From Polaribacter haliotis (GTDB lineage Bacteria > Bacteroidota > Bacteroidia > Flavobacteriales > Flavobacteriaceae), in assembly GCF_014784055.1 (NCBI RefSeq), contig NZ_CP061813.1, positions 273,501 through 337,500 of the forward strand: a stretch of 64,000 bases of DNA, given 5' to 3'. Positions 22,984 to 31,369 of this stretch are shown here, piece after piece; positions within the stretch are counted from its first letter, which is position 1, and every line of letters starts with the position of its first letter. The translations under genes and the position numbers were made by a program. The notes beneath the pieces were generated by a model. That model made no database searches. It was not told the DNA's origin and worked only from the letters and a program-made list of their open reading frames with translations.

Positions 22984-25173
22984 TTATAGTATTTTTTGTA
23001 AGCCAGAACCAAAATAGGCGAGGGCTTTAATTTCTTTTACACTTGCCAAACGTTCTTTGTCAATTACTAATAGACCAACGTCTGTAGCTTCAATATGATA
23101 TTGTTTGTTGCTTTCAAAGAACAAAACTAATTCATCTGTAAAATAATCTCTAATTTTTTCTTCGTTTTTTCCAGATAAGTAAAAACGTTTACTAAAATCT
23201 GGGTGCTCATCAATATCAATATCTTTATAACCTGCAAAATGATAAATATATTCAAAAACACCTTCCTTATCCAAAGTAAATTTTGGAAGCATTTTTTTAG
23301 GATGAATATGTAACATAGTTGCTTTAATTACTTGCTTAGCAATTAATTCTCCTTCCGAAAACTGAACATCGAACATAGTACAATCTTCGTTGGATAATAC
23401 ATTAGAAACCTTTTCTATATTTCGAGTTTTAAAATAACCGAAGTTTGGCAATTCTTCCATTTCAATATCAGAAAAAGCATCGTAATTATAATGCATTTCT
23501 TCACTAATTTTCTGAATCGATTTTTGTCTTTTAGTTAAAACACCTTCTTTTGGAACAAACTTTTTTGGTAACAATTTACGCAATGCAAATGGATGTTCAC
23601 TTCCAGATTTTGCATCGTCTAAACCAATGACTTCAAAATGCCCACCTTTTCTATCGAAAGCAGCACTATAGTTACTCATGTTCTCCATCACAGAATGATC
23701 CACAAAATCACACAAAGAAAAATCGATAATGGCTTCTTGTGTTTCAGGAATCTGATCTAGCTTTGTTTTTAGTTTTGTGTAGTTTAAAAACGAAGAAAAA
23801 TTCTTTACACTCACATAATATTTCTCATCTTCTTTAAACATTAACACATTTGGCTTTAAAGCATTTTTAAAAAATAACATTGCGTTTTTATTGATAAAAA
23901 CATGAATTACGAATGTGATAATGATTCCACTTAATATCCCAATAATCAGACTTGTAGCGATTGTTATTAAAAGTGTTACTGTAAAAATTATTAATTGTTC
24001 TTTACCAACCTTAAATACCTTTTGAATGTTTTTTGGAGAGGCTAACTTGTAACCTGTAAAGACTAAAATAGCCGCCAAAGCTGGTAAAGGAATCTTACGT
24101 AATTCAGCAGCAAATAAGACTATAAAGAGTATTAAAAAAGTAGCGTGAAAAAAGTTTGCAGATCTATTACTACCTTTATTATTTACATTTACAGAACTTC
24201 GTGCAATTACAGTTACTACATTTAAACCGCCTAAAAAACCACTAATTACTGTTGCAATTCCCAGCGCTCTAATATCTTTATTTATGTTCGATCTCCTTTT
24301 TAAAGGATCTAGTTTATCCACAGCTTTTATACTTAATAAACTTTCGATACTAGAAATTAATGTAATTGCAATTACTGCATTTATAAAATCCGAATGATAA
24401 ACTTTCCCAAAATCTGGAAAAGCAAAATTCGATAAAATATCATTTGGTAAACTAATTAGTAATTCTTTATGGATTGGATAATCGTGAGTAGAAAACAAAT
24501 CAAAATAATAATACAAACCAACACTTAAAACAACTATCCACATTGGAGCAGGAATTAGCTGAAAATATCTATTTCTAATTTTACTATAAAAAATCATAAT
24601 TAGCAAACTTATAATTCCTATTGCTCCTGCATAAAACATACTGGAATCGCTGGTTTTTACAAAGTTTACAATTCCTTCTGGAACTTGAATTAAAAGCTCT
24701 ATAATACTACCTTTTGCATTCAAATTACCTAACATAACATGAATCTGTTTGGCGAAAATTCCAATTCCAATGGCTGCTAACATTCCTTGTATGGCTGAAG
24801 CAGGAAAGAAGTCTCCTAAAGATCCCAATCTTAAGAAGCCAAGGATAATCATTATAATTCCAGAAATTACAATTGCAGCAAGTGTGTATAAAAAACCTTG
24901 TTGCATGTCTCCATTTCCAAGTGTTGTAATTGCTGCTAAAATAACTACAACAAGACCATTTCCAGGACCAGTAATAGTTACATGAGAGCCCCCAATTAAT
25001 GCGACTACAGTTCCACCAACAATAGCAGCTATAATTCCTGATATTGGTGGTGCACCAGAAGCTAAAGCCAATCCTAAACCTAAAGGAAGTGCAATTAAAG
25101 AAACCACAAAACCAGAAAAAAGGTTCTTAGGAATCTCACTTAAAAATGTTTTAAATGTATTTTTTTTTGTCAT
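22984..25173 (-). CDS. SulP-family anion transporter with STAS domain
   Basis: A 729-residue transporter. The SulP signature is near the N-terminus (NLFSGFVVSLIALPLGLGLA) with about 12-14 membrane segments up to residue ~420, including GPGNGLVVVILA and SIESLLSIKAVDKL. A STAS domain follows (about 440-530; EAIIDFSLCDFVDHSVMENM). The last ~180 residues form an extra soluble domain not found in small SulP proteins. Substrate could be bicarbonate or sulfate; adjacency to a Usp protein and a Na+/H+ antiporter favours a sodium-linked bicarbonate role, but this is inference. The Usp gene ends 1 bp before the start. Confidence 0.88.
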   Translation of the reverse strand: MTKKNTFKTFLSEIPKNLFSGFVVSLIALPLGLGLALASGAPPISGIIAAIVGGTVVALIGGSHVTITGPGNGLVVVILAAITTLGNGDMQQGFLYTLAAIVISGIIMIILGFLRLGSLGDFFPASAIQGMLAAIGIGIFAKQIHVMLGNLNAKGSIIELLIQVPEGIVNFVKTSDSSMFYAGAIGIISLLIMIFYSKIRNRYFQLIPAPMWIVVLSVGLYYYFDLFSTHDYPIHKELLISLPNDILSNFAFPDFGKVYHSDFINAVIAITLISSIESLLSIKAVDKLDPLKRRSNINKDIRALGIATVISGFLGGLNVVTVIARSSVNVNNKGSNRSANFFHATFLILFIVLFAAELRKIPLPALAAILVFTGYKLASPKNIQKVFKVGKEQLIIFTVTLLITIATSLIIGILSGIIITFVIHVFINKNAMLFFKNALKPNVLMFKEDEKYYVSVKNFSSFLNYTKLKTKLDQIPETQEAIIDFSLCDFVDHSVMENMSNYSAAFDRKGGHFEVIGLDDAKSGSEHPFALRKLLPKKFVPKEGVLTKRQKSIQKISEEMHYNYDAFSDIEMEELPNFGYFKTRNIEKVSNVLSNEDCTMFDVQFSEGELIAKQVIKATMLHIHPKKMLPKFTLDKEGVFEYIYHFAGYKDIDIDEHPDFSKRFYLSGKNEEKIRDYFTDELVLFFESNKQYHIEATDVGLLVIDKERLASVKEIKALAYFGSGLQKIL

Positions 25174-25174
25174 T

Positions 25175-26098
25175 TTATTTTACAATTAAAACATCTGTTG
25201 GTAATTCCGATAAAATATATTCGATATCATGTGGAAAAATTCGATCGAAAATTCCCATTTTAGTTGGTGCATTCATTACTAATAAATCAGCTCTTTTTAC
25301 ACGTGCATAATGTCCAATAGAGTACCCTCTTTTTCCAAAAATACTTTGTGTTTTTATATCTATACCCTCACAATTAACTTCTCTTATAATATTTTTTACA
25401 CGAAAATCTTCCCTAGATTTTATACGTTCTTTTACAATGGTAGACTTTCTTAAGGTTTTATCGTCACTAACTTTTACATGTAATTCTGCCTGACTAATTT
25501 CTTCGACAATCGTTAATTTTTTACAACTTAATTTTTTAGAAAAAAAGATGGAAGTTTTAATAGTTTCTTCTGTTTTTTTATCATGTAAACCATTTACAAT
25601 AATGTGTTTACATGTTACTCTTTCTATGGAAGGTTTAATTAGTAATAAAACAGAACAAGATGCTTTTCTAGTTATTTTTCTTGCAATAGAACCTACATAA
25701 TATCTTAATAGATTTTCTTGTTGGATGGCTCCTAAAATTAGTAAATCTATGTTTTCCTTTAAGGAAGTTTCAAGAATTACATCAACAGGTTTTCCTTCTT
25801 GCCAAATTGTTTTTAAAGATTTTTTTAGAACCTCTGCTTCTTTTAATAAAGCATTAATTTTTTGTTCTTTTTCTGGAGTTTTTTCACCAACATGAACACC
25901 AACTAATTCAGCATCAAACATGTTTGCCATTCTAACAGCTTCAAAAAGGTTCGCTTTTAAGTTGGGAGAAAATGCAATTCCGATTAAAATTTTTTCAATT
26001 TTTTGCAAAAAGTCTTTTAAAATAGGATGAACGCACAATATAGGAAACTTTATAAGAAAGAAAAAAACTATAAAATTATTTTTATCAAAGGGAAACAT
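25175..26098 (-). CDS. Tandem universal stress protein (UspA family)
   Basis: A protein of up to 307 residues with two UspA-like units. The first begins KIEKILIGIAFSPN (residue ~32) and has VRMANMFDAELVGVHVG and the partly degenerate nucleotide-site region LLILGAIQQENLLRYYVGS. The second unit ends DLLVMNAPTKMG...LPTDVLIVK. The 31 residues before the first unit are hydrophobic and unusual, and the ATG at 26098 leaves only 33 bp to the divergent antiporter gene. The real start may be a nearer TTG; this cannot be settled here. It is co-transcribed with the SulP gene. Confidence 0.8.
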   Translation of the reverse strand: MFPFDKNNFIVFFFLIKFPILCVHPILKDFLQKIEKILIGIAFSPNLKANLFEAVRMANMFDAELVGVHVGEKTPEKEQKINALLKEAEVLKKSLKTIWQEGKPVDVILETSLKENIDLLILGAIQQENLLRYYVGSIARKITRKASCSVLLLIKPSIERVTCKHIIVNGLHDKKTEETIKTSIFFSKKLSCKKLTIVEEISQAELHVKVSDDKTLRKSTIVKERIKSREDFRVKNIIREVNCEGIDIKTQSIFGKRGYSIGHYARVKRADLLVMNAPTKMGIFDRIFPHDIEYILSELPTDVLIVK

Positions 26099-26131
26099 CC
26101 TTAAATTTACTTTTTTGAAAATTAAAAATAT

Positions 26132-27985
26132 ATGTTAGAATTAGCAGGAATAATTATTTTAGGAATATTGGCACAATGGGTTGCATGGAAATTTAAAATT
26201 CCGGCTATTTTACCCTTAATTTTAATAGGTTTATTAGTTGGACCAATAGCTGCTGAATTTTTAAGTGAAGATGGTTCTAAATGGATAGAACCTATTTGGA
26301 ATGGAAAAAAGGGTTTATTTCCAGGAGAAAGCCTTTATTACTTTGTCTCATTAGCCATAAGTATTATTCTTTTTGAAGGTGGATTAACCTTAAAAAGAGC
26401 TGAAATTAAAAATGTAGGACCTGTAATTACCAAATTGATAACAGTTGGTTCTGCTATTACTTTTTTCGGAGCAGGAGTTCTGGCACATTATATTTTTGAT
26501 TTAGGATGGGATCTTTCGTTCCTTTTTTCTGGATTAATTATTGTTACAGGACCTACAGTAATTACGCCAATACTAAGAAATATACCTTTAAAGAAAGATA
26601 TTTCTACCGTTTTAAAATGGGAAGGAATTTTAATAGATCCAATAGGAGCCTTAGTTGCAGTATTGGTTTTCGAATTTATTAGTGTTGGAGGTGGAGGAGG
26701 GTTTACCAAAACAGCTTTAATAGAATTTGGTAAAATCTTGTTATTCGGAACTACTTTTGGGTTTACTTTTGCGCACGCATTAATGTATGCAGTAAATAAA
26801 AAATTAATTCCACATTATTTATTAAATGTAGTTTCATTATCGACAGTATTACTTGTTTTTGTAGCTTCAGAAATTTGGGCTCATGAGTCTGGTTTATTGG
26901 CAGTTGTTGTAATGGGAATGGTTTTAGGAAATGGAAAATTAAAAAACTTAAAGGAATTACTTTATTTTAAAGAATCTTTAAGTGTTTTATTGATTTCTAT
27001 CCTTTTTATACTACTAGCAGCAAATATTAATATTGAGGATTTATTGTTGTTATATACATGGAAAACAGCTGTATTATTTGCAATCGTAGTTTTTGTAATT
27101 AGACCTCTAGCTGTTTTTGCAAGCACATATAATTCAAAATTAAAATTAAACGAAAAACTATTTATAAGTTGGGTAGGACCAAGAGGTATTGTAGCTGCAG
27201 GAATTGCTTCTTTATTTGGAAGTAAATTATTAAAAGAGGGTGTAGAAGGTGCAGAATATATTACGCCTTTAGTTTTTATGATTGTTTTAGGAACCGTACT
27301 TTTAAACGCAACAACAGCTAGATTATTTGCGAAATTGGTAGGTGTTTTTCTAAAGAGTTCTAATGCAATTTTAATTGTTGGTGCATCCAGTCCAGCACGA
27401 TTAATTGCGCATTATTTGAAAGAAAACGATAAAAGAGTGGTTTTAATTGATTCTAACAAAAACTTTATTCAGGAAGCGAATAATATGGAGTTAGAAGCTT
27501 ATGCAATTAATATCTATGATGAAGATTTAACTGATAATATCGAATTAAACGATGTTGGGTATTTAATTGCAATGACTGGAAGCGAAGCCGTTAACCAATA
27601 TGCAATTAACAACTTTTCGAAAGCATTTGGTGAACATGGTGCTTTTAGACTAGCAACTTCTAAAGAAATTAGAAATACAGGTGATACTAGTAGAACACAG
27701 TATTTAACACCAAAAGACGATTATATTAATTTAAGTGAAGCTTTTAGAGACAATCCTAAAATTTACGAAGTAGAGATTGAAACGAATGATGCTTACGAAG
27801 CAATGCTTTCTAAATTGTTTAGAGAATCTAGATCTGTACCTTTATTTGTAAGAAAAGACGAGGAAATATATTTAATACCTGAGTATGAAAAGTTAAACGA
27901 ACCTAAAGAGAATTGTACTTTGGTGTATTTAGGAAAACCTTTAGAGGAGAATAAAGAAAGTGTTAACAGTCAGGATAATAAATAA
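26132..27985 (+). CDS. CPA1-type Na+/H+ antiporter with TrkA-N domain
   Basis: A 617-residue cation:proton antiporter. About 12 membrane segments occupy residues 1-400, with the CPA1 patterns FEGGLTLKRAEIK, GLIIVTGPTVITPILRN, LIDPIGALVAVLVFE and WVGPRGIVAAGIASLFG. A Rossmann-fold TrkA-N-like domain follows (AILIVGASSPARLIAHYL, about 411-428), which may sense NAD(H) or ions. It exports Na+ in exchange for H+, as expected in a marine bacterium. It is transcribed away from the Usp/SulP operon, making a divergent ion-homeostasis cluster. Confidence 0.9.
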   Translation: MLELAGIIILGILAQWVAWKFKIPAILPLILIGLLVGPIAAEFLSEDGSKWIEPIWNGKKGLFPGESLYYFVSLAISIILFEGGLTLKRAEIKNVGPVITKLITVGSAITFFGAGVLAHYIFDLGWDLSFLFSGLIIVTGPTVITPILRNIPLKKDISTVLKWEGILIDPIGALVAVLVFEFISVGGGGGFTKTALIEFGKILLFGTTFGFTFAHALMYAVNKKLIPHYLLNVVSLSTVLLVFVASEIWAHESGLLAVVVMGMVLGNGKLKNLKELLYFKESLSVLLISILFILLAANINIEDLLLLYTWKTAVLFAIVVFVIRPLAVFASTYNSKLKLNEKLFISWVGPRGIVAAGIASLFGSKLLKEGVEGAEYITPLVFMIVLGTVLLNATTARLFAKLVGVFLKSSNAILIVGASSPARLIAHYLKENDKRVVLIDSNKNFIQEANNMELEAYAINIYDEDLTDNIELNDVGYLIAMTGSEAVNQYAINNFSKAFGEHGAFRLATSKEIRNTGDTSRTQYLTPKDDYINLSEAFRDNPKIYEVEIETNDAYEAMLSKLFRESRSVPLFVRKDEEIYLIPEYEKLNEPKENCTLVYLGKPLEENKESVNSQDNK

Positions 27986-27992
27986 TTACTAT

Positions 27993-29687
27993 TTATAAAT
28001 CCAGTTCAAAAGTCTGACGTAATTTATCTAAAAGCGGATTTTTCTCTTTTAACTTATTATACTTTTCTTGTGGAGTATAAGCGAATTTTTTTTCGACAGT
28101 TTCGTTTAAAATAGTTTGTATATCAATTCCGTAATTGTTTAATTTTTCACGTAAAAATTTCAGCAATTTAGGGCGTCCTTTTAAAAATTGATCTTGCATT
28201 AATTTATTTGGAACCGTAAATGAAATTTTAAAGGCATCATTCAGTTTTGGTACATCTGTACCTACAATAGAAGCCATACTTCTTTCACCTTTTTTAATAA
28301 GAAAAGTTGTGTATTCTTTCCAAAATCCTTGTAATTGTTTTTCAGTAAAAATGTCTTTTGGATGGTTGTCGAAATTCTCTTCAACAACTGTTTTTTTCTT
28401 TTCTTTTTTATCGTGAATACTATTTAAAGAGAAAGAAGATCTTCTTTTTGCAATATTTAATATTGGTTTTTTTGTAGTATTATTTTCAACAGCAATATTA
28501 GTTTGAGTTTTTAAAACTGGAGTTTCTACCTTTTTTTCAATAGGTTTTACAACTTGCTTTTTTACAGGAGAAAGTGCTTGGAAAAAAGTAGCTGGTATTA
28601 TGTAGTTAGCCGACTTTTTTTTTTCTCCATCGAAAGTGATAGAGGCAATTTGCATGAGCGTTAACTCCACCAGCAAACGTTGGTTTTTACTTGCTCTATA
28701 ATTTAAATCGCAATTATTGGCTTTCTCAATAGATTGCATTAAAAAAGGAATGCTCGCTTTTTCGGCTTGTTTTAAATATTTCTTTTTAGCAGCATCTCCA
28801 ACTTCTAACAATTCTAAGGTTGCTTTGTCTTTTGCCACCAATAAATCTCTAAAGTGACTTGCCAATCCGTTTATAAAATGATGTCCTTCAAAACCTTTTC
28901 CTAAAACTGAATTAAACGTATTTAAAACATCAGGAATTTTATTTTCAAGCACCAAATCTGTCATATTAAAGTACGTTTCGTAATCTAATACATTTAGGTT
29001 TTCAGTAACAGCTTCACGTGTTAAGTTTTTTCCTGAAAAACTAACAACTCTATCAAAAATAGATAAAGCATCTCGCATTGCACCATCCGCTTTTTGAGCG
29101 ATAATATGTAAGGCATCGTCTTCTGCAGTAATATTCTCTTTCTCACAAATGGTTTTTAAATAATTTTTAGCATCTAAAACACCAATTCTTTTAAAATCGA
29201 AAATTTGACAACGAGATAAAATAGTAGGAATAATTTTATGCTTTTCTGTTGTTGCTAAAATAAAAATAGCATGTGCAGGTGGTTCTTCTAGGGTTTTTAG
29301 AAACGCGTTAAATGCTGCTTGAGACAACATATGTACTTCATCAATAATATAAACCTTGTATTTTCCTGTTTGTGGTGGAATGCGAACTTGGTCTGTTAAA
29401 CTTCGAATATCATCCACAGAATTATTAGAAGCAGCATCCAATTCAAAAATATTAAATGCAAAATCTTCGTCTTCCGATAATGCTGCATCTTGCTGATTTA
29501 TCTTCTTCGCCAAAATTCTTGCGCAAGAAGTTTTACCTACACCTCTTGGACCAGTAAATAATAAAGCTTGTGCTAAATGATTATTTTTTATAGCATTATC
29601 TAACGTGTTTGTAATGGCTTGTTGCCCAACAACATCTTCGAAATTTTGAGGACGGTATTTACGTGCTGATACTATAAAGTGCTCCAT
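27993..29687 (-). CDS. dnaX: DNA polymerase III subunit gamma/tau
   Basis: A 564-residue clamp-loader ATPase. Domain I has Walker A TGPRGVGKTSCARILAKKI (about 45-63), Walker B VYIIDEVHMLS, the SRC motif in ILSRCQIFDFKRI, and sensor ILATTEKHKIIPTI. The usual zinc-binding cysteines between Walker A and B are missing, as in other Bacteroidetes. The region after residue ~360 is a Lys/Thr/Pro-rich linker, followed by a tau-like C-terminal domain (LQGFWKEYTTFLIKKGER). It couples the polymerase cores to the clamp loader. It converges with the antiporter gene, stops 7 bp apart. Confidence 0.95.
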   Translation of the reverse strand: MEHFIVSARKYRPQNFEDVVGQQAITNTLDNAIKNNHLAQALLFTGPRGVGKTSCARILAKKINQQDAALSEDEDFAFNIFELDAASNNSVDDIRSLTDQVRIPPQTGKYKVYIIDEVHMLSQAAFNAFLKTLEEPPAHAIFILATTEKHKIIPTILSRCQIFDFKRIGVLDAKNYLKTICEKENITAEDDALHIIAQKADGAMRDALSIFDRVVSFSGKNLTREAVTENLNVLDYETYFNMTDLVLENKIPDVLNTFNSVLGKGFEGHHFINGLASHFRDLLVAKDKATLELLEVGDAAKKKYLKQAEKASIPFLMQSIEKANNCDLNYRASKNQRLLVELTLMQIASITFDGEKKKSANYIIPATFFQALSPVKKQVVKPIEKKVETPVLKTQTNIAVENNTTKKPILNIAKRRSSFSLNSIHDKKEKKKTVVEENFDNHPKDIFTEKQLQGFWKEYTTFLIKKGERSMASIVGTDVPKLNDAFKISFTVPNKLMQDQFLKGRPKLLKFLREKLNNYGIDIQTILNETVEKKFAYTPQEKYNKLKEKNPLLDKLRQTFELDL

Positions 29688-29925
29688 TTAATTATTTTAA
29701 TGCTAATAGTGTCAGTTCGAAAGCAGTCAAAAACCTAGAATTATAAATTTTGACTCAGAAAAACAAGACTATTTTAATGATTATTTAACAAAAATAACCA
29801 TCTAATAGGGTTTATACAAATACGTTTCTTAATAAAATGCTAAAGTTGTAAACAACTGTAAATAGAGCTGTAATTTTACGACTTAATAAATGTTCGAAAG
29901 ATTTATTTTCGAGTTAAAAGTTCCG

Positions 29926-29971
29926 AAAATTGCACTGAGATCTTTTTTGCAATGTTCTTAGTGCAATTTTT
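29926..29971. promoter_or_regulatory. Hairpin in the 319-bp gap upstream of msrA
   Basis: AAAATTGCACTGAGA (29926-29940) and TCTTAGTGCAATTTTT (29956-29971) pair over about 13 bp (one G-U) around a 15-nt loop, 36 bp before the msrA ATG. The T-run after it would allow termination, so it could be an attenuator in the msrA leader. Upstream, GTTGTAAACAAC and a run TAATTTTA may be part of a promoter. The rest of the 29688-30006 gap is AT-rich with no gene. Confidence 0.5.
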
Positions 29972-30006
29972 AATTAATAATAAAGTAAAAAAAAAAAATA
30001 ATAAAT

Positions 30007-30660
30007 ATGAAGTTGATAAAACCATTATTAGTATTGTCTTGTACACTTTTACTAATTTCTTGTTTCGGATTTTCAAATAAGAAAAAAAGCGACCAACAAG
30101 CTACATATGTTCCACAAGAAGGGACTAAAGTTGCTTATTTTGCAAGCGGTTGTTTTTGGTGTGTAGAAGCAATTTTCGAAAGCGTAATTGGAGTAGAAGA
30201 AGCAGTTTCTGGTTATGCTGGTGGAAATACTTTAAACCCAACTTACGAAAAAATTGGAACAGGAAAAACTGGTCATGCAGAAGCTGTAGCAGTTTATTAC
30301 GATCCTAAAAAAGTAAGTTTTGAAACCTTGGTAAATGTGTTTTTTGGTTCTCACGATCCTACAACTGTAAATGGGCAACATCCAGATTATGGGACACAAT
30401 ATCGTTCGATTGCTTTCTACAAAACAACAAAAGAAAAACAAACTATCGAGACAATTCTAAATATTCTTAATGATAAAGTCTATAATGGCAAAATTGCAAC
30501 AGAAGTTACTAAATTAGATCGTTTTTATAAGGCAGAAGACTATCATCAAGACTTTGAAAAAAGAAACCCAAATCAGAGTTATGTTAAGGCAGTTTCTATT
30601 CCAAGATTGAATCGTTTTAAAAAGAAATTTCCAGAATTGTTGAAGAAAGAAACTCATTAA
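30007..30660 (+). CDS. msrA: Peptide methionine-(S)-S-oxide reductase, lipoprotein
   Basis: A 217-residue MsrA with a lipoprotein signal peptide: hydrophobic residues 5-18 and the lipobox LISC, lipidated Cys19. The catalytic motif GCFWC (48-52, nucleophile C49) and the family motifs GYAGG, FFGSHDPT and DYGTQYRS are intact. It repairs oxidised methionine in proteins outside the cytoplasm, presumably anchored to a membrane facing the periplasm. No MsrB domain is attached. A terminator follows at 30685-30706. Confidence 0.95.
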   Translation: MKLIKPLLVLSCTLLLISCFGFSNKKKSDQQATYVPQEGTKVAYFASGCFWCVEAIFESVIGVEEAVSGYAGGNTLNPTYEKIGTGKTGHAEAVAVYYDPKKVSFETLVNVFFGSHDPTTVNGQHPDYGTQYRSIAFYKTTKEKQTIETILNILNDKVYNGKIATEVTKLDRFYKAEDYHQDFEKRNPNQSYVKAVSIPRLNRFKKKFPELLKKETH

Positions 30661-30684
30661 ATTCAAAAAAAACTTAAAAATTAA

Positions 30685-30706
30685 AGCAACTCATTGAGTT
30701 GCTTTT
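30685..30706 (+). terminator. Terminator downstream of msrA
   Basis: AGCAACTCA (30685-30693) and TGAGTTGCT (30695-30703) form a stem followed by TTTTAAT. Confidence 0.8.
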
Positions 30707-30803
30707 AATATAGAATTAATATTTTCGTATAAATGGTCTTAAAAATTTATTTTTTTTGTTTTACAACTGAAATTGCCAATTTTACTATGGTTACTATTTA
30801 AGT

Positions 30804-31187
30804 TTAACCTTTAGAATAAATTAGGTTTAAGATTCTATTATTTTTTTTATCAACTGCATTATTGGAATCTAATATGGTTTTTATTGGATATTTATTTGAT
30901 TTTAATTTAGATTCGATATTACTTTTAAAGTGTAAACTTTCTACTGCTTTGTTCTTTGCAATATTTAAAATCCATGTAAAAAAACGTCCTTTTTTAGCTG
31001 AATAGTCTTCAGAATTATTCCAAACATGTAAAAATACTTGTTGCGTAATTTCTTCTGCAATATTTTCATCTGTTAAAATTGTATTAATGACACCATTAAT
31101 ACTTTCGCAATATTTAAAGTGTAATTCTTTAAAAGCTTCTATATCTTTTTGCTTTAACCTAATAATTAAATCGTTTAACTTATCCAT
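30804..31187 (-). pseudogene. Truncated ECF sigma factor lacking region 4
   Basis: About 127 residues from the ATG at 31187. Sigma region 2 is well preserved (FKELHFKYCESINGVINTIL, ITQQVFLHVWNNSEDYSAKKGRFFTWILNIAKNKA). The linker is short, and the protein stops at RILNLIYSKG, where ECF sigmas continue into the region 4 helix-turn-helix (usually xYFKGYTQxEIA). I find no region 4 in any frame of the following 130 bp. It would bind core polymerase but not a -35 element, so it is probably a decaying gene or possibly an interfering fragment. A -7 box at 31206-31213 supports the shorter start. Confidence 0.7.
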
Positions 31188-31205
31188 CGAAACTTGTTTG
31201 TTAAA

Positions 31206-31213
31206 CAAACTTA
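31206..31213 (-). promoter_or_regulatory. -7 box of the truncated sigma factor gene
   Basis: TAAGTTTG on the minus strand matches TAnnTTTG. Transcription would begin near 31202, upstream of ATG 31187 but overlapping the alternative ATG 31208. Confidence 0.45.
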
Positions 31214-31341
31214 AATTTATGTTAATAGTTAAATGAACTCTTTTGCAATAAAAGTGAACTCTTTAACATTTTTTATTAATTGAAGTTTTAATATTCTAAA
31301 ACGATTATTTAGTGCTTATATAATTACTAATAAGTAAAAAA

Positions 31342-31363
31342 AAAACCGAGTAAAAACTCGGTT
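31342..31363 (-). terminator. Terminator downstream of the acyl-CoA ligase genes
   Basis: AAACCGAGT (31342-31350) and ACTCGGTTT (31355-31363) with a 4-nt loop; on the minus strand a long T-run follows the stem. Confidence 0.85.
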
Positions 31364-31369
31364 TAAATA

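Noticed and set aside
22400..26098. MiaE as part of an ion-transport operon
   Set aside because: Spacing indicates co-transcription with SulP and Usp, but no functional link is evident; adjacency alone does not justify a joint role.
27993..29687. Programmed frameshift in dnaX producing gamma
   Set aside because: No clear A-AAA-AAG type slippery site with stem-loop was seen at the expected place; A-rich Lys codons alone are not enough.
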